Shown in pieces: positions 23,658-35,663 of a stretch of DNA of 64,000 bases; positions within the stretch are counted from its first letter, which is position 1; each line of letters opens with the position of its first letter. The translations under genes were made by a program, and so were the position numbers. The stretch spans positions 1,364,001 through 1,428,000 of the forward strand of contig CM074695.1 in the NCBI GenBank assembly GCA_037367355.1, read 5' to 3'. The notes beneath the pieces were generated by a model. It worked only from the letters and a program-made list of their open reading frames with translations. It was not told the origin of the DNA and made no database searches. The stretch is from Neoscytalidium dimidiatum (Eukaryota; Ascomycota; Dothideomycetes; Botryosphaeriales; Botryosphaeriaceae).

Positions 23658-26600
23658 GAGATTGCCGGAGGGGGTTTCCTTTTTCCTGATGGGTTTGGGA
23701 TGGTTATTCATTTTTCTTACTTTGCTCTTTCATGTTTTAGGGATTCTTAGGCGGGCAAGAGGGGCTTCTCTTTTTTTTTTTCCTTTCTTATTCTGCCTCA
23801 TTTGGCAGCGGGGGTGGTGTTGCGTTAGGCGTTGAGTTTGGTGGTGGGTTGGACGAAGGAAGTTGGGATTGGTTGATCGATATTGCGTTTGTAGTTGCGC
23901 GGGCATCTTGCTACTTATAGTCCGTACCTTGTGAGATGAAAGTCTGCTTATTAAGACAGCTTAGTCATATGGCACTCACATTTCTTTCGGACAGTCTATG
24001 AGAGGAGCAGCTATCCTTTCCCTCTTGTCAAGCAACATATAAAATACGGATGGAACAAGAAAATTTCCCTGTTATGCTTTTAATGTTATCACCGCGACTC
24101 AGAGGTGTTGTAGAGGAAAATGGCAAGTATGCGTTTAAGCATAACCGGCAACATTAAACCAAGACGCACTTTTCTCAAATAGTTCTCCGCACGTACAGTG
24201 AACGAAAACTTTTTTTTAATACGTTCTAGGCCAGCCACATTTAAAGATCTATTCATTTCTCTACCATTGCTACACGAACATGAATAAGCGAAGTGCGGTA
24301 CTCCGCCGTTGTCTTTGCTCAGTTTTAGTATCAACTACGAGAGATGTATAGGGTGTTAGGGCATACTGTACAACGACTCTCTCTTGAAAAAAGTCACTAC
24401 AAGAGTAGTAACCGGCGCGGAACGCCTCGCCGCATCGCATGTGCTGCAAACCCCTTTCATCATGAGCCAACCCTACAAATACTACTCACCAATTCCGCTG
24501 AGGTCTTTTCCAAAAAAAAAAAAAAAAAAAAAGACTGGCACTTCGTCACATGAATGCCGCATGTGGTATCGAGTGTCCGTCCACACGCGGTTCTGGCTGC
24601 ACATCTCTGCAGACTGCAGTGAGCAATTGAACAGGGAAAGCTGCGACAATATCACACTGACTCAATGACACAAGCAAATGACGATCTATTACGGTTGATC
24701 TATGATAGCGCGTCAACAGCAATCTTGCTACAGGTTTTGATAGAATCGTAGGTTTCCCTGGCCCCAGAGCTTACGCTGATTAATTTACTGCCAAGTTTTA
24801 CATACGCGACTTATTACAGCCACCTCCAGTAGTCTTAGGCCAGCCTCGTGTTTGCATTGGCCAACGTTGTCAGCACCCAAATTGACAACCATCTAATAGA
24901 CATATGTGGTGTATAGCAAGAAAAGAAGATAGGAGCTGATTCAGGTTACTAGCATGCATCGCCTCATACTTTCAGCCTACCCGCTCTCGGAGTGAATGAC
25001 CATTGTTGATCTTGTTTCATGGCTACCAAAGATCGGCAATTTAGAAGCTTATCTAACTGATAAGAGAAGGCTGTAGCAGACAATATAGAAATTTGGAGGC
25101 TTACAGCGTTTGGGGCTATATTGTCATCTACGTAGAAATTAGGCTCGACACATGTAAAATAATGTGTTGGAACCCCCTTCCACTAGGCATTGTAAATATT
25201 GCAGACATTCACCGTTCCCACGAGACCCTTTACAAAAGAAGCATTCCTTTTCGTTGGCTTCTCCAGTCATGCCAAGCAGTATATTCGCCTCTTTCGAGCA
25301 AGGCTCGGTTGCAAAAAAGACGACATTCCAACCAGTTAAGGGATCCTCCAAGATTCTTACTGTGTCTCAAAGCATGGTGGTACTTCCCAGCACACCTGTT
25401 ATGGGCCATGGCCGTGTCCACCACCGTACCATTGCTGCTGAATCGCCACCCGTTTCCTTTGCATGACACTGCTGGATATCCACTTACGCAATCAGACGTT
25501 TCAGCCCTGATTTCCGTCGATGGGTATATATTGCGCTGGAACACAAGGGGCTCACCCTGTCCCAAAATTTGATTTCAGTTAAGGAATCGAAGTTGAGCAA
25601 TAATGCGGCTGTAACCTCTTCCGCTGTGTTGTTGGAGAGAGCTAAAACAAGGTCAACATACTGATTACTGGAAGGCCAAAATAAAGGGCACGTAAATTAG
25701 ACCAAGCAAATAGAAGGTCATTACATTGTAGCACAAGAACGGGAGATAGAAGCACGGGAATTCGTATCGGAAACTACCGGTAATAAAGATAATTCATATC
25801 TGGATAGACGCTAAGACAGATTTAGTTCATGGAAGCCTGTATGGAGAGAGGTGGATTTGGACAGCCTTGAGTCAATGGGAGCCCTTATTCTAAAGCTCAA
25901 CGATGAATCCGGAGCCGAGACACCGCTTCTGAAAGCCGAAAAGACCCGCTAAGAAGCCCGGAGAAGCCCGCCCAGCGCACGAATGTGGCAACTTATCATT
26001 CGAGGTCAATCATTAGGAAGAAACCCAAACTTGACCACGTTCTCCCCCCAATCCGCGCATCAAAGAACCATCTCCGTACCATCTCGCGTCTCACAAAAGA
26101 AGAACTCTCCTCCGTCCTGCCTGCGGCGTCTGACGAGCCTCGCATTTCAGGCACGGCATTAGGTAAAAGGATCCCAAGGCAGTGGTCCGGCCCCTCCACA
26201 TGAATCCCGCAGCAGGGATTACGGCATCGAAGGGAAAAAAGAAGGAACGCGATCCCGCACCAGCCACAGGCACGCCCCTCTCTGCATTCTCCCAGACGAA
26301 CATAATCCCGACACTGCGTCACACGCCCGCATCTCTTGGCCATCCCTCCTCCCCCGCCGGTTCCCACCCACTTCTTGGCGCCATGGTTCCTGTGGCAGAA
26401 AATCGCCAAGCCCCGATAGACGAGGACCCTTGAGGCAGAAACGACTACACCAACTCGGAGCGGAGACAACGACGGCGGGCGTGCCAAGCAAAACGGGAAT
26501 AAAGCAACGTCGCCCACGGCTCGCGACGACCTACCCTTTTAATTTTCTTTTAACCTTTGGGTTCTCCCCTCTTCATGCCCTTCTTACAATCGACGTCTCC

Positions 26601-28604
26601 GAATTTGGTCGATCACGCGTTATCCCCGGATAATGGATCGGCGTTCAATGCCAAGAGCGAGGGTAAAGAGAGAGAGAAAGAGAAAGAGAGAAGCGAGCCC
26701 GCGTCTCTCGACGTACCGCGTCTCAGACGCGAACTGTGAGTGCCGTGTTACAAGCGCAACACTCGCACGGCTTTAAAAAAAAAAAAAAAAAGACAGTTTG
26801 TCTTCTTCTTTGCGAAAATCTCCTGACCGGTGATCGGCGCGCATTCAACGAGAAAGAAAAAAAAAAAAAGTGACGGACGTCAGAGAACGCGCGCACCGGT
26901 CGGTGCGATCGTCATCGTCGGGTTGCGGTGATGGAGGGAATGGATGGATGGGGAAAATGTTGGGTACGCGCGGGACGTGCTGAAGGCCTGAGAATTGTGG
27001 CGAAGCAGTGTCTTGGTGCGAAGTGTAATTGGCGCGCGTAGCAAGTGAGCGACAGGAGAAAGAGAGAGAGAGAAAGAGGCGGTGCAGTGAAGATCGCAGC
27101 GTCCAATAGGGCAGGTCTGTGATTCTCGGTACCTGACGCGCGCGGGCAAAGCAAAAAGCGCCGCGCGTGGTCGAGCTGAATAGCAAGCTGCAGGGCATCC
27201 AGTACACCTGCAGCTAAGAGGGGGCGGGAGGGGAAAATGGCACCGTTAAGCTCCCGAGAGCGAGAGTTCGGCAGTTCGGCCGATGTTCGCTGTAGCTGCG
27301 GCCCTCTTTTTCTTTTGGTCTGCCTGTTTTTTTTTTTTTTTTTTTGGCAAGATCCCGGGGCGTCCGGAAGGAATTCCGACACGAGAGAGGCTTGCACGGC
27401 CTGGCAGTGCTAGTGCTTGCCTATTCGCAACTCTGGCATACTTTTCGACCACTAAGCCGAACACGTGTATGTAGGTTTGTCTGCCTTAACCTTCTTGCTC
27501 CCGTTCGGTCTTTGCGCCTTCTCCGCGCGTTCGTTCGTATATGTCCGAGTGTGCTTTCGTATCTAACCCGTACCCGAACATCCCGTGCGAGTCATTGTGG
27601 GGGGACAGTTGGCGGTGGAGTAAGAAATATAAGGGCTTCAGCAAGCGGAAATGTCGTGCCTTGCATGCTTCTATGCGAGTGTGTGGGTTCGCGTGGGGCT
27701 CGCTTTGGGCGGGGGTTTTCCTCTTTTCCGCTCCATTCCTTCTCGATCAAACAGCGTGGCATGCTCCAACTGGAAGCGTTTCTTGCATGCAGAAAGCCAT
27801 CGCCGTTGCCATGGTGGAGAAGAGGCGCCTTGGCCGGACCCTAGCCCTAAAGCCCACCGCTCGGCGGAAAAGGCAACGGCATGTGTGGGGAGACTTGGGC
27901 TGTGCGTCTTCTTCAGGTTTCATCTAGTGCCTGAGGCTCGATGCGCTGTCTGGCAATCATTCGTCCGCCAGGCGCACAACAGTCGCAAGCGAAACGGTGA
28001 AGCAACAGCATGTGGGTGTGCCTTGCGCTCGGACGCTCCCCGACAATTCTTGCTTGCTCTTCATCGACTGCTAAGATGCCAAGTCGAACTCGCAGAAGCG
28101 ACGTATGCAAGCATGATTCCAAGTAAGCAAAGACGCTCTAGTCGAACGACATGGTCTTCGTGACACTCTGTTCCGTTGATGGTTAAACTTTCGGCCGACA
28201 CGTGCTCAACACTTGGGCGCAATCGAGATTGAGGTCATGAGTGCCATTCTTATGATTTTATTTGTACAGACTATTGTTACAGTGGCAACCGCGTTCCCTT
28301 GGGAAAGTGCCGAATGAGATGTTTCGTTCATTCATATCGCCCCTTCGACCACCTCTATATCCCCCGTGTCCAATGCGTGATCCAGCGCGCTAACCCAAGG
28401 GCTTCCCAGACCCCCCATACCAAGCAGCAAACCGCGAACGCCTCGCTCCAAATACATGCAGTGTTTTCATAAGAAAACGAACTAGACCCGCGCTCCTCAT
28501 CGACAAGTTTTGGAGTGTTGCGGTGATCAGAATCGAGTGTGTTGTGTCTATCGTTGTAGTATAAGATTGAAAAAGAGAAAGAGAGAGATAGAGAGAGATG
28601 AGCT
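23658..28604. other. 5-kb gene-poor stretch
   Basis: Apart from the possible Cys-rich remnant at about 25.14-25.72 kb no gene is supported. Long A or T runs occur at 24512-24532, 26775-26791, 26857-26869 and 27327-27345. The short frames at 26.0-28.2 kb overlap on both strands and have no recognisable content. The stretch separates the polyketide cluster from the housekeeping genes that follow, and may be its right border. Confidence 0.4.
25139..25721 (-). pseudogene. possible small Cys-rich secreted-protein gene, frames interrupted
   Basis: Three protein-like segments follow each other on the minus strand but not in one frame. A hydrophobic signal-like stretch starts at ATG 25719-25721. A segment in the next frame (about 25557-25669) reads YVDLVLALSNNTAEEV. 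A segment with CKGNGWRFSSN (about 25400-25530) then joins, across a possible 70-nt intron in phase, to GWNVVFFATEPC and further Cys-rich sequence ending at 25139. The first two joins need a 1-nt shift or unseen introns. It could be a decayed gene, a gene whose introns I misplace, or chance. I recognise no family; the Cys pattern is in the style of small secreted fungal proteins. Confidence 0.25.
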
Positions 28605-30392
28605 CTAGGTAGAGTAAGAACCAGTAGACCATTCAACGGTCTCTAGCGCAAGCATGACGAGCATGAGGGTCGAGGGAAGGATCCAAACCACGTAGCTCTG
28701 GAATAGGAGCTTGCTCATCGCGCCCATGTACACATTGTTGAGCTGGCAAATCTGGGCCAGTTGCAGCGCACTAGGAGCACCGCTCAGCAAGAAGCAGACG
28801 ATCATGAAGATGGGATCGCCGATGATGCTGACTGGAGCGTAGCGGGCAAGCAGAGCCAGGATTGGTGCCATGATGATGGTGGGCAGGAGCATACGGCTGA
28901 TGAGAGATGCATAAAGCAGCTTCTTCTCATCCTTCGCATCCTCGATATCCTGGGCAGTTTCCTCGGGCAGAGTGTTTCGAGCAAGATTGGCGCCAAGAAC
29001 GACAAGAATAAGAGGAACAGCGACACCGCCAGATTGTTTCACAGCCCGAGTGACCGAGTTGTTGACAAAGGTACCCGGATCGAAGAAGAGGTGCTGGAGC
29101 TGCGGGACGGAAGCGACGATAAGAGCTACCAGCATAGCCCAGAGCGGCGGGTTCATGAAATCCCAGACACCGTTCAAGAAGCGCCTGACGCCGGAAGCAA
29201 TCTTGGAGAGAACCTTCTTAACTGGCCGAGGAAGAGCCTCAAAAGCCTTGACGGAAGTGGCCGAAATCGACTTGCGGGCAGAGTTAAGCTTGTGCTTCAT
29301 CCAAAGCTTCGAGCGCGTCGGCCAGCCCTTGTACCCCTTCGGAATCTCCGGCTCAGGCTCCGACTCATCCTCATCAGTGTCGCGACCAGCCAAACTTCCA
29401 GGACCAAGGGTAACGACATCGCCGTTGGTCGGGGTACCAGAGACCTTTCCATTTGCCTCGTCGGGTGCGTACCTCTTGTTCAGGTTCGACGTAGACGAGG
29501 AACGAGAGACATCGGTGCTGGTGCGCAGGTTGTCGTTAACCGGAGTGATGGCCCCGGATGCGAACGATGATTCCGGGACAGGGCTGGCCGAACGGAGCTC
29601 ATCATGATCTTCATCGTCATCATCATCAACATCTTCGAGGAGATTGCGTCGCTCAATAGAGCTAGCGTCGTCGAAGTCGCCCTGTTCCAAAGCTGCGGTT
29701 CTCCCGGCATCTTCATCAGGATACTCGCTAGCGGGCTTGAGAAGGACCTGATATCCCCAACTCCAGCGCACAAGCTGGCCCAGTTGCTGGAAGATGAGCA
29801 GATATAGGATACCACGGGCGCCAACCTCGTCATCATTGTCGCCGGGCACCTCGCTCCAGTGGAGACCCTGGATGGTCTTAGAAAGCGAAAGAACAAGAGA
29901 GATGGGCAACGAGTTCGAGTTGCCGAAGACAGCCATGGCCGTAATGAAGTTCTTGGGCCTTTGTTTCTTGAACCCGAAAAGCCGGGCTACGATGACGGCG
30001 GAACCCCATGACACCAGAGTCTGAACGATGAAGATTGCGGGAATAATGGCGAGGTCGATGAGTTTCTCGGCGGTAAGTTGCGAGGCCAGCTTGGTGAAGA
30101 CTATCCGAGGTCAGCTATACCGGTTGCAGCGGCGGGGGGGAGGGCAGACAAAGAGGTACGTACTCAGACACGGCGTGAAGAGTTGCACGTTAAGGTTGGC
30201 GACGAATTTCTGGGCATTGGCGTCGAACATGCCCTGGCGGGCGACGATGTAGCCGGGCAGGCTGACGCAGACGACTTCCATGACGGCCTCGAAAACGAGA
30301 AGGCACAGGTGGCCAAAGTCCGGATGCGAAGAATGGCTGTTCATGGCGTCGACGAGGCCGGTGGCCAAGGAGGAATGTGAAGGGTTTGCCAT
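28605..30392 (-). CDS. auxin-efflux-carrier (AEC) family membrane transporter, Ecm3-like
   Basis: Exons 30164-30392 and 28605-30100, split by a 63-nt intron, give 574 residues. The splice restores FTPCLIFTKLASQL, strongly conserved in fungal members of the AEC (Mem_trans, PF03547) family. About ten membrane segments fall in two groups: residues near 25-200 with FGNSNSLPISLVLSL, and a C-terminal group from VPLILVVLGANLARN onwards. They flank a long acidic and Ser-rich central loop (LLEDVDDDDDEDHDEL and following), also seen in the yeast relatives ECM3 and YNL095C. Such proteins sit in ER or other internal membranes; their substrate in fungi is not settled. I chose ATG 30390-30392 because further upstream Met codons give Pro-rich, unlikely sequence. 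It is divergent from Pbs2. Confidence 0.9.
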
Positions 30393-31823
30393 GGAGGCGA
30401 GTTCTGGAGCTGCAGGTTGCAGCAGACGATGGGAGGAGAATAGCATTTTGAGGCGCGCGCGCTGGCGCGGATGGTGTTTGGGAGGTGGAAACTGGGGCGG
30501 GCGGGCGCGGGCGGGCCACGGGCGCGATGGTTTGTTACAGGGTTTGTCTGAGCAGCGGGACACGGGGGCAGGCGCAGTCGAGGGGCGATGGGAGGCAGCG
30601 GATTCAGGCCGGTGAGGCGCGAGGCGGCGCGAATGAGTTTATAGGACGAGCTGGGCACGATAAGACGCGCGGCGGTGCAGGCGGGAATCAAGAATTACGG
30701 TGTCCGTCGAGTTGAGCTGTGCTGGGGCTTGGCGGGCGTGCGATTGCAGCGCTATCGCGTCAGGCAGTCTGGGCGTGCGCTCGCCGCAGCTGCCTCTGCA
30801 CCAGCACCAGCGCCAGCACCCTGTCCAGCACCCATGCGCCCACCGAAGACGCTAGAGGCCCCGGCCGCCGCCTTGGCAGGCATCCTGGCCCGCTGCAGCG
30901 CCACCCATCTGCCTGGGCCTCTGACGCCCACCCCTGCTGCCCACGCCCGCGACCGGCTGGATGCCGGCTGCTGGCTGCTGGCCCACCGCTACCGCTACCG
31001 CTACCGCTACCGCTACCACTGCCGCCACCGCGCCCGCGCCCGCCCCCGTGTCCGTGCCCGAGCCCGCGTCTGCGCCTGTGCCTGCGCCCGCGACCGAACG
31101 TGTCACGTGGGGCGCCGACTTCGATTGTCGCACGCTGCTGCGCGCTGTGGCGATCAATCAGTGGTGAGGCCCGGGAAGCTGCCAGGCTGCTGCTGCTCAG
31201 GCTGCTGCCAGGCTGCTGCTGCTGCTCTTTGACGCGCGATCCAAGGCACGCCCGCCAGGCCCGTCGCTGCGAGCTGTGAGACGAGACACAGCTGCGCTCG
31301 TCCGAACACGGTTCCCAGGCGCGCCCAAAAAAAAAAAAAAAAAACCTGCTGTCTCTCCGGCTGCGCTGTCCTCGCGCGACACACCGGCGACAGCTGCCCG
31401 GGCCCAGTTGCCTGCCGCCCGCTGCCCGCTGCCAGCTGCCAGCTGCCAGAGCCAGACGCCAACCGCCAGCCGCCAGCGCGCTGACTGACTGCCGAAGCCA
31501 GTGCTCAGCTCCGCGCGCTCGCTTCGCGCCCGGTGTTGCGTCGTCGCTGCAAGTCCCCACGCCGCCGCTCTCCACTCTGTAACACCACCTCCCGCTGGCT
31601 ACGTCACGCCTGGCTCACCTCTCCCAGTCCTTCCCTTCGCACCGCCACACTCCACCACCCGCTCCAGACCGTCGCGACAGTCTTCCTCCCTCGCCTCCCC
31701 CCCTCTCTCCCCACGCGCTCCCTCGGCGAATCTCTTACCCGCCCATCCCTCGCCGCGAAACAAGCCCTTCGCCGCCCCGCCAATTGCTGCCGGCCTGCCT
31801 GCCGCCGCCTGAAGACAATCGCA
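30393..31823. other. GC-rich divergent promoter and long Pbs2 leader
   Basis: 1.4 kb between the AEC transporter and Pbs2. It holds a CCGCTA hexamer repeat at about 30985-31018, followed by CCN-rich sequence, CTGCCAGCTGCC-type repeats near 31180-31450 and an A18 run at 31327-31344. Long open frames on both strands here are products of GC-rich simple sequence. Confidence 0.5.
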
Positions 31824-33960
31824 ATGGCCGCCTCAACCCCCGATGAGGACCAGCTCTCCGATGCCTCCTCGCCGCTCGAGTCGCCCTCGAGCCCCGATCT
31901 CCCCTCGCCCTCCTCTCCGTCCGGCCAGCCGCCCGTGGGCCGCTCCGTGTCGACCGCCCCCATCACCTCCGGTATGACGGCCTCGTCGACGCCCTTGGGC
32001 ACGCTCAATGCTGCTCGCCGACCCGCTCCAAAGGCTCCGACTCTCTCGAGCCGCGGCAGCGGCCCCAGTCTACCGCAAGACATCATGAACCGCGTAAACG
32101 CCCTGCATCTGGCCAGACGGGGTGCTCCGCCCCCCAATCCCATGCGGCAAACCCCAGGCGCTCCTGCGCCCACCGCCGCCCGGAACCCAATGCCTCAATC
32201 CCCTGGCGGAGCGTTCGTGGGGGGCGTTCCCAAGAACTTCCCGCTGCCTGGCCAGCCTGGCAAGCCGGCAATAGGCCACTTCCCCTCCGCTCCTGCTGTG
32301 CCGAGTCTCCACGGCCCCAGTGGTGTCAAGAAGCCTTCACTGGCAGAAAAGCGGGGCTTGGCCCTGCCCGGTGGTCTCCCGGGCTCTCAACCAAACGGTA
32401 CACCGGGTCCAGCCCCGGGTGGAAGGAAGAAGCCGGGCCTGAAGTTGTCAGATATCAACGGCCCGCCAGGTGGAGATGCAGGTGGTCAAAATGCTGGAGC
32501 GCAGCCCAACGGCGGCTCGATGATGGATAAATATGCCGAGTTTCTGGACAAGGAAACGGGGAGTTTGCGGTTTGCGGGCAAAGCCGTCCTGACCAGCACA
32601 GGCGTCGACTTTGAGAGTGGATCTTCGTTTAGGATATCTCTTGACGAGGTGGATACTCTGGACGAGCTTGGCAAGGGCAACTATGGCACGGTGTACAAGG
32701 TCCGGCACGCTCGGCCGCAGATGAGGCGACCAGGTCTTGGTCTGGCGGGAAACAAAGCCCACTCCATGCCCGTCGTCCCTGGATCGCCAGCGAACAAGAC
32801 CGATGGTGCCGCTGACTCGAGCCCGACATCCGCCAAGGCTACCGGGGGTACTACGAACGTAGTCATGGCCATGAAAGAGATCCGTTTGGAGTTGGATGAT
32901 GCCAAGTTTGCAGCCATCATCATGGAACTCGACATCCTACACCGTTGTGTTTCACCTTACATAATCGACTTCTATGGAGCTTTCTTTCAAGAGGGCGCGG
33001 TCTACATCTGCATGGAGTTTATGGACGGAGGATCAATAGACAAACTGTACGGAGACGGCATTCCTGAGAACGTACTGAGAAAAATCACGCTGGCCACGAC
33101 AATGGGCCTCAAGTCGTTGAAGGACGATCACAACATCATCCACCGCGATGTGAAGCCAACCAACATCCTGATCAACACGAAGGGACAGGTCAAGATTTGC
33201 GACTTTGGTGTCAGTGGCAACCTGGTTGCTAGTATAGCCAAGACAAACATTGGTTGCCAGAGCTACATGGCCCCTGAAAGAATTTCGAATGGAGGCATAG
33301 CACAGGCTGGTGCCAACCCGGGTGGTGGCACGTACAGTGTGCAGAGCGACATCTGGAGTCTAGGATTGACAATCATCGAATGCGCCATGGGCCGATACCC
33401 CTACCCGCCTGAGACTTACAACAACATCTTCAGCCAGCTGAGTGTAAGTCTCCTTTTTTCCTTTTTTTTTCCACGCTATTTTTCCTTTTCGGTGACGGAC
33501 GTCATGCAATCTGGAACAGCTAATGACGTCAAACCAGGCAATCGTCGACGGCGAACCTCCGGATCTCCCCGCCGATGGCTTTTCCGAGGCCGCGCGGAAC
33601 TTCGTTCGCGGATGTCTCAACAAGATTCCTAATCTCCGCCCCACATACGCCATGCTTCTTCAACATGCTTGGCTGGCACCCCTCCTTAAGCCCGCAACTA
33701 TCAGCGAAGAGGAAGAAGAAAGCGAAGACGCTTCTTCGGCTTCCAGCCTCACCGTTGACTATACCGGCCCTGAAGCTCCCGAGGACCCAGAAGTTGCCCA
33801 GTGGGTGCTTGACGCGCTAGAGAAGAAGAGGACCGGCAAGTTGGCACAAAGCCTGAAGCCCGCATTGCATGCAGCGCCTTTGGACGCAGTCTCGAGCCCT
33901 CAGGGCACTCCGTCGGCAACGCCCGACGCGCCTCCACCGCCTCCCGCCGAGGAGGAATAA
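31824..33960 (+). CDS. PBS2: MAP kinase kinase of the HOG osmostress pathway
   Basis: Exons 31824-33443 and 33538-33960, with intron 33444-33537, give 680 residues. A Pro/Ser-rich N-terminal half precedes the kinase domain (about 300-590). The domain shows GKGNYGTVYK, the ATP Lys351 in VVMAMKEIRL, HRDVKPTN (Asp442), DFG and APERI. The activation loop reads SIAKTNIGCQSYMAPERI, with phosphosites Ser470 and Thr474 as in yeast Pbs2 (S-x-A-K-T). A 50-residue insertion between the Gly-loop and the ATP Lys is normal for filamentous fungal Pbs2. The kinase passes signals from Ste11/Ssk2-type MAPKKKs to Hog1. ATG 31824 has a good context (GCAATGG); the frame stays open upstream to 31533 but that part is low-complexity leader. 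The C-terminus is acidic and Pro-rich. Confidence 0.97.
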
Positions 33961-35435
33961 GCATTATGTACGATTTTTTGTCTGTTTTGAGATACGAAGA
34001 GAAAAGCGAAGACGATCATTTTCACGCACTGGATTTTATTTCAACCCCTTCCCTTTCTCGCCTGGGGCGAAAAGGAGTTTTACTTTGAACCACGAGCAAC
34101 AATGAATTTTGTTTTCTTTTTCTCCGACAGGGCACAAGAGTTTCGGGATGTTCGGTTAGTTCTCGAGATGGGAATGCTTGCAGCTTATGTGGCCTAACGC
34201 AATGGGATGGGTATGGACGATCAGGATGGCATGGACTGGGATGGGATAGCGGGTCAAACACGACGGTCTGTGAGTGGGCGTGATGTGTTTCTTCTATCTC
34301 ATAGCGGAACCGGACTACCTTATTTCTCTATCCCTATATCTCTCTATCTCCTTTGCGAGGCTCACCTATCTATCTCTTCTTACCCCACTCCTATCTCCAC
34401 ATATCGCTTCCTTACCTATCTTCCATCTGTGCGCATAGACTGCCTCGCTCTAGCGCAGATTCAACCTGTAGTCCTCAATCACGCAGCCTCACGAGACTTT
34501 GTGTCCTTTTACGTGTTTACGAATATTTGCGAAAGCTTTCATTTCATTTTCTCGTTTCATATGAGCAGGAGAAACATATATGCATGGGATGCGTTTTCTT
34601 GAGGGCGGATTGTTTGAACGTACGGAGCGCCAAGCAGCAATGGAACAGGCGAAAGGTCTCTCAAATCTTGTAGTAGAGCAACTTTGATTCTTAATACGGC
34701 TCAATCCCGAATGAAGACGAGTTCGACCAGTCCACCGGGCGGCGCCTTCGAATCTCGTTTCTCGTCATGCAGTCCCTGCGGGCGGTGTTTTCGTCCCACA
34801 CCAACATCTTGCACCAAAATTTCAACCGAATCCGTATCACGTTCTCTGCATCTGCCGTTGTTAAGTTGACCATGACGGAGCCTCTCCTCCCTTATACCTG
34901 AACCCGCAAGCTGCGACGTTATCTCGCTGGGGTAGGGAGTGTCATCCGACCGGCCCTTCGCGGCGCGCGCTCTCTTCCGCCGTGTGCGCGCGTGTGTGTA
35001 CGCTGATGAGAGATGATGCGACGACGCTATGACCGCGCGCGTCCAGCTGGGAAGTGGGATGCAACGCCGCAATTACGGCAACTTCCTGCTCTCTCTCTCT
35101 CCCTCTCTCTCTTTCTTTCTCTCCATCTCTCTCTCTCCCTCCCTCCCTCCCTCCCTCCCTCAAATCTCCCCATGCCTGCGTGACTCTCCCCTCACGAACC
35201 AACGCACGATCCGCCCTCCCCGCCATCGCCATCATCATCGACCCACCGGCCAACCGTCGAGCGGGATGGGCCGGCGCGGAAGCACGGAAAACAGGCATCA
35301 TCTCGCGCCCGATCGGCCACTTGCGTACCGTCGTGCGACCCGTGCGATGATGGGATGGGACATTGATTTGGGAGAGGGGAGGAGGGGGAATGATACAGAG
35401 AAGGGAGAAGAGTGTGTGCGATGCGGTACGCCCGC

Positions 35436-35473
<38 letters not shown>

Positions 35474-35663
35474 AGCCCTACGCGCGCACGCACGTACGCA
35501 CGCACGCACGCGCCGTCATCTCACTTTTTCTCAACGTACGTTGCGAGCCCAAGCCTTTTTTTTTTTTTTTGGTCAGACGCTGCTTGCTATCTTCCTTTCT
35601 CGCACGTATATAGATGGTAAGAGCTCTTAGTCGCCGTGACCAGGCCGGCCGGAGCCAGCCGTT
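33961..35663. other. Pbs2 3' flank with CT microsatellites
   Basis: No gene. TCTATC-rich sequence occurs near 34310-34410. CT-rich tracts lie at about 35089-35160 and 35440-35475, GCAC repeats at about 35485-35513 and a T15 run at 35556-35570. It leads into the interspersed-repeat array. Confidence 0.5.

Noticed and set aside
26000..28200. Frames of 120-173 residues on both strands
   Set aside because: Arg/Cys/Ser-rich shadow frames with no domain, interrupted by A/T runs; no consistent intron pattern.
30675..31575. Long GC-rich reading frames on both strands upstream of Pbs2
   Set aside because: They are made of simple repeats (CCGCTA, CTGCCAGC), overlap each other on opposite strands and have no domain.
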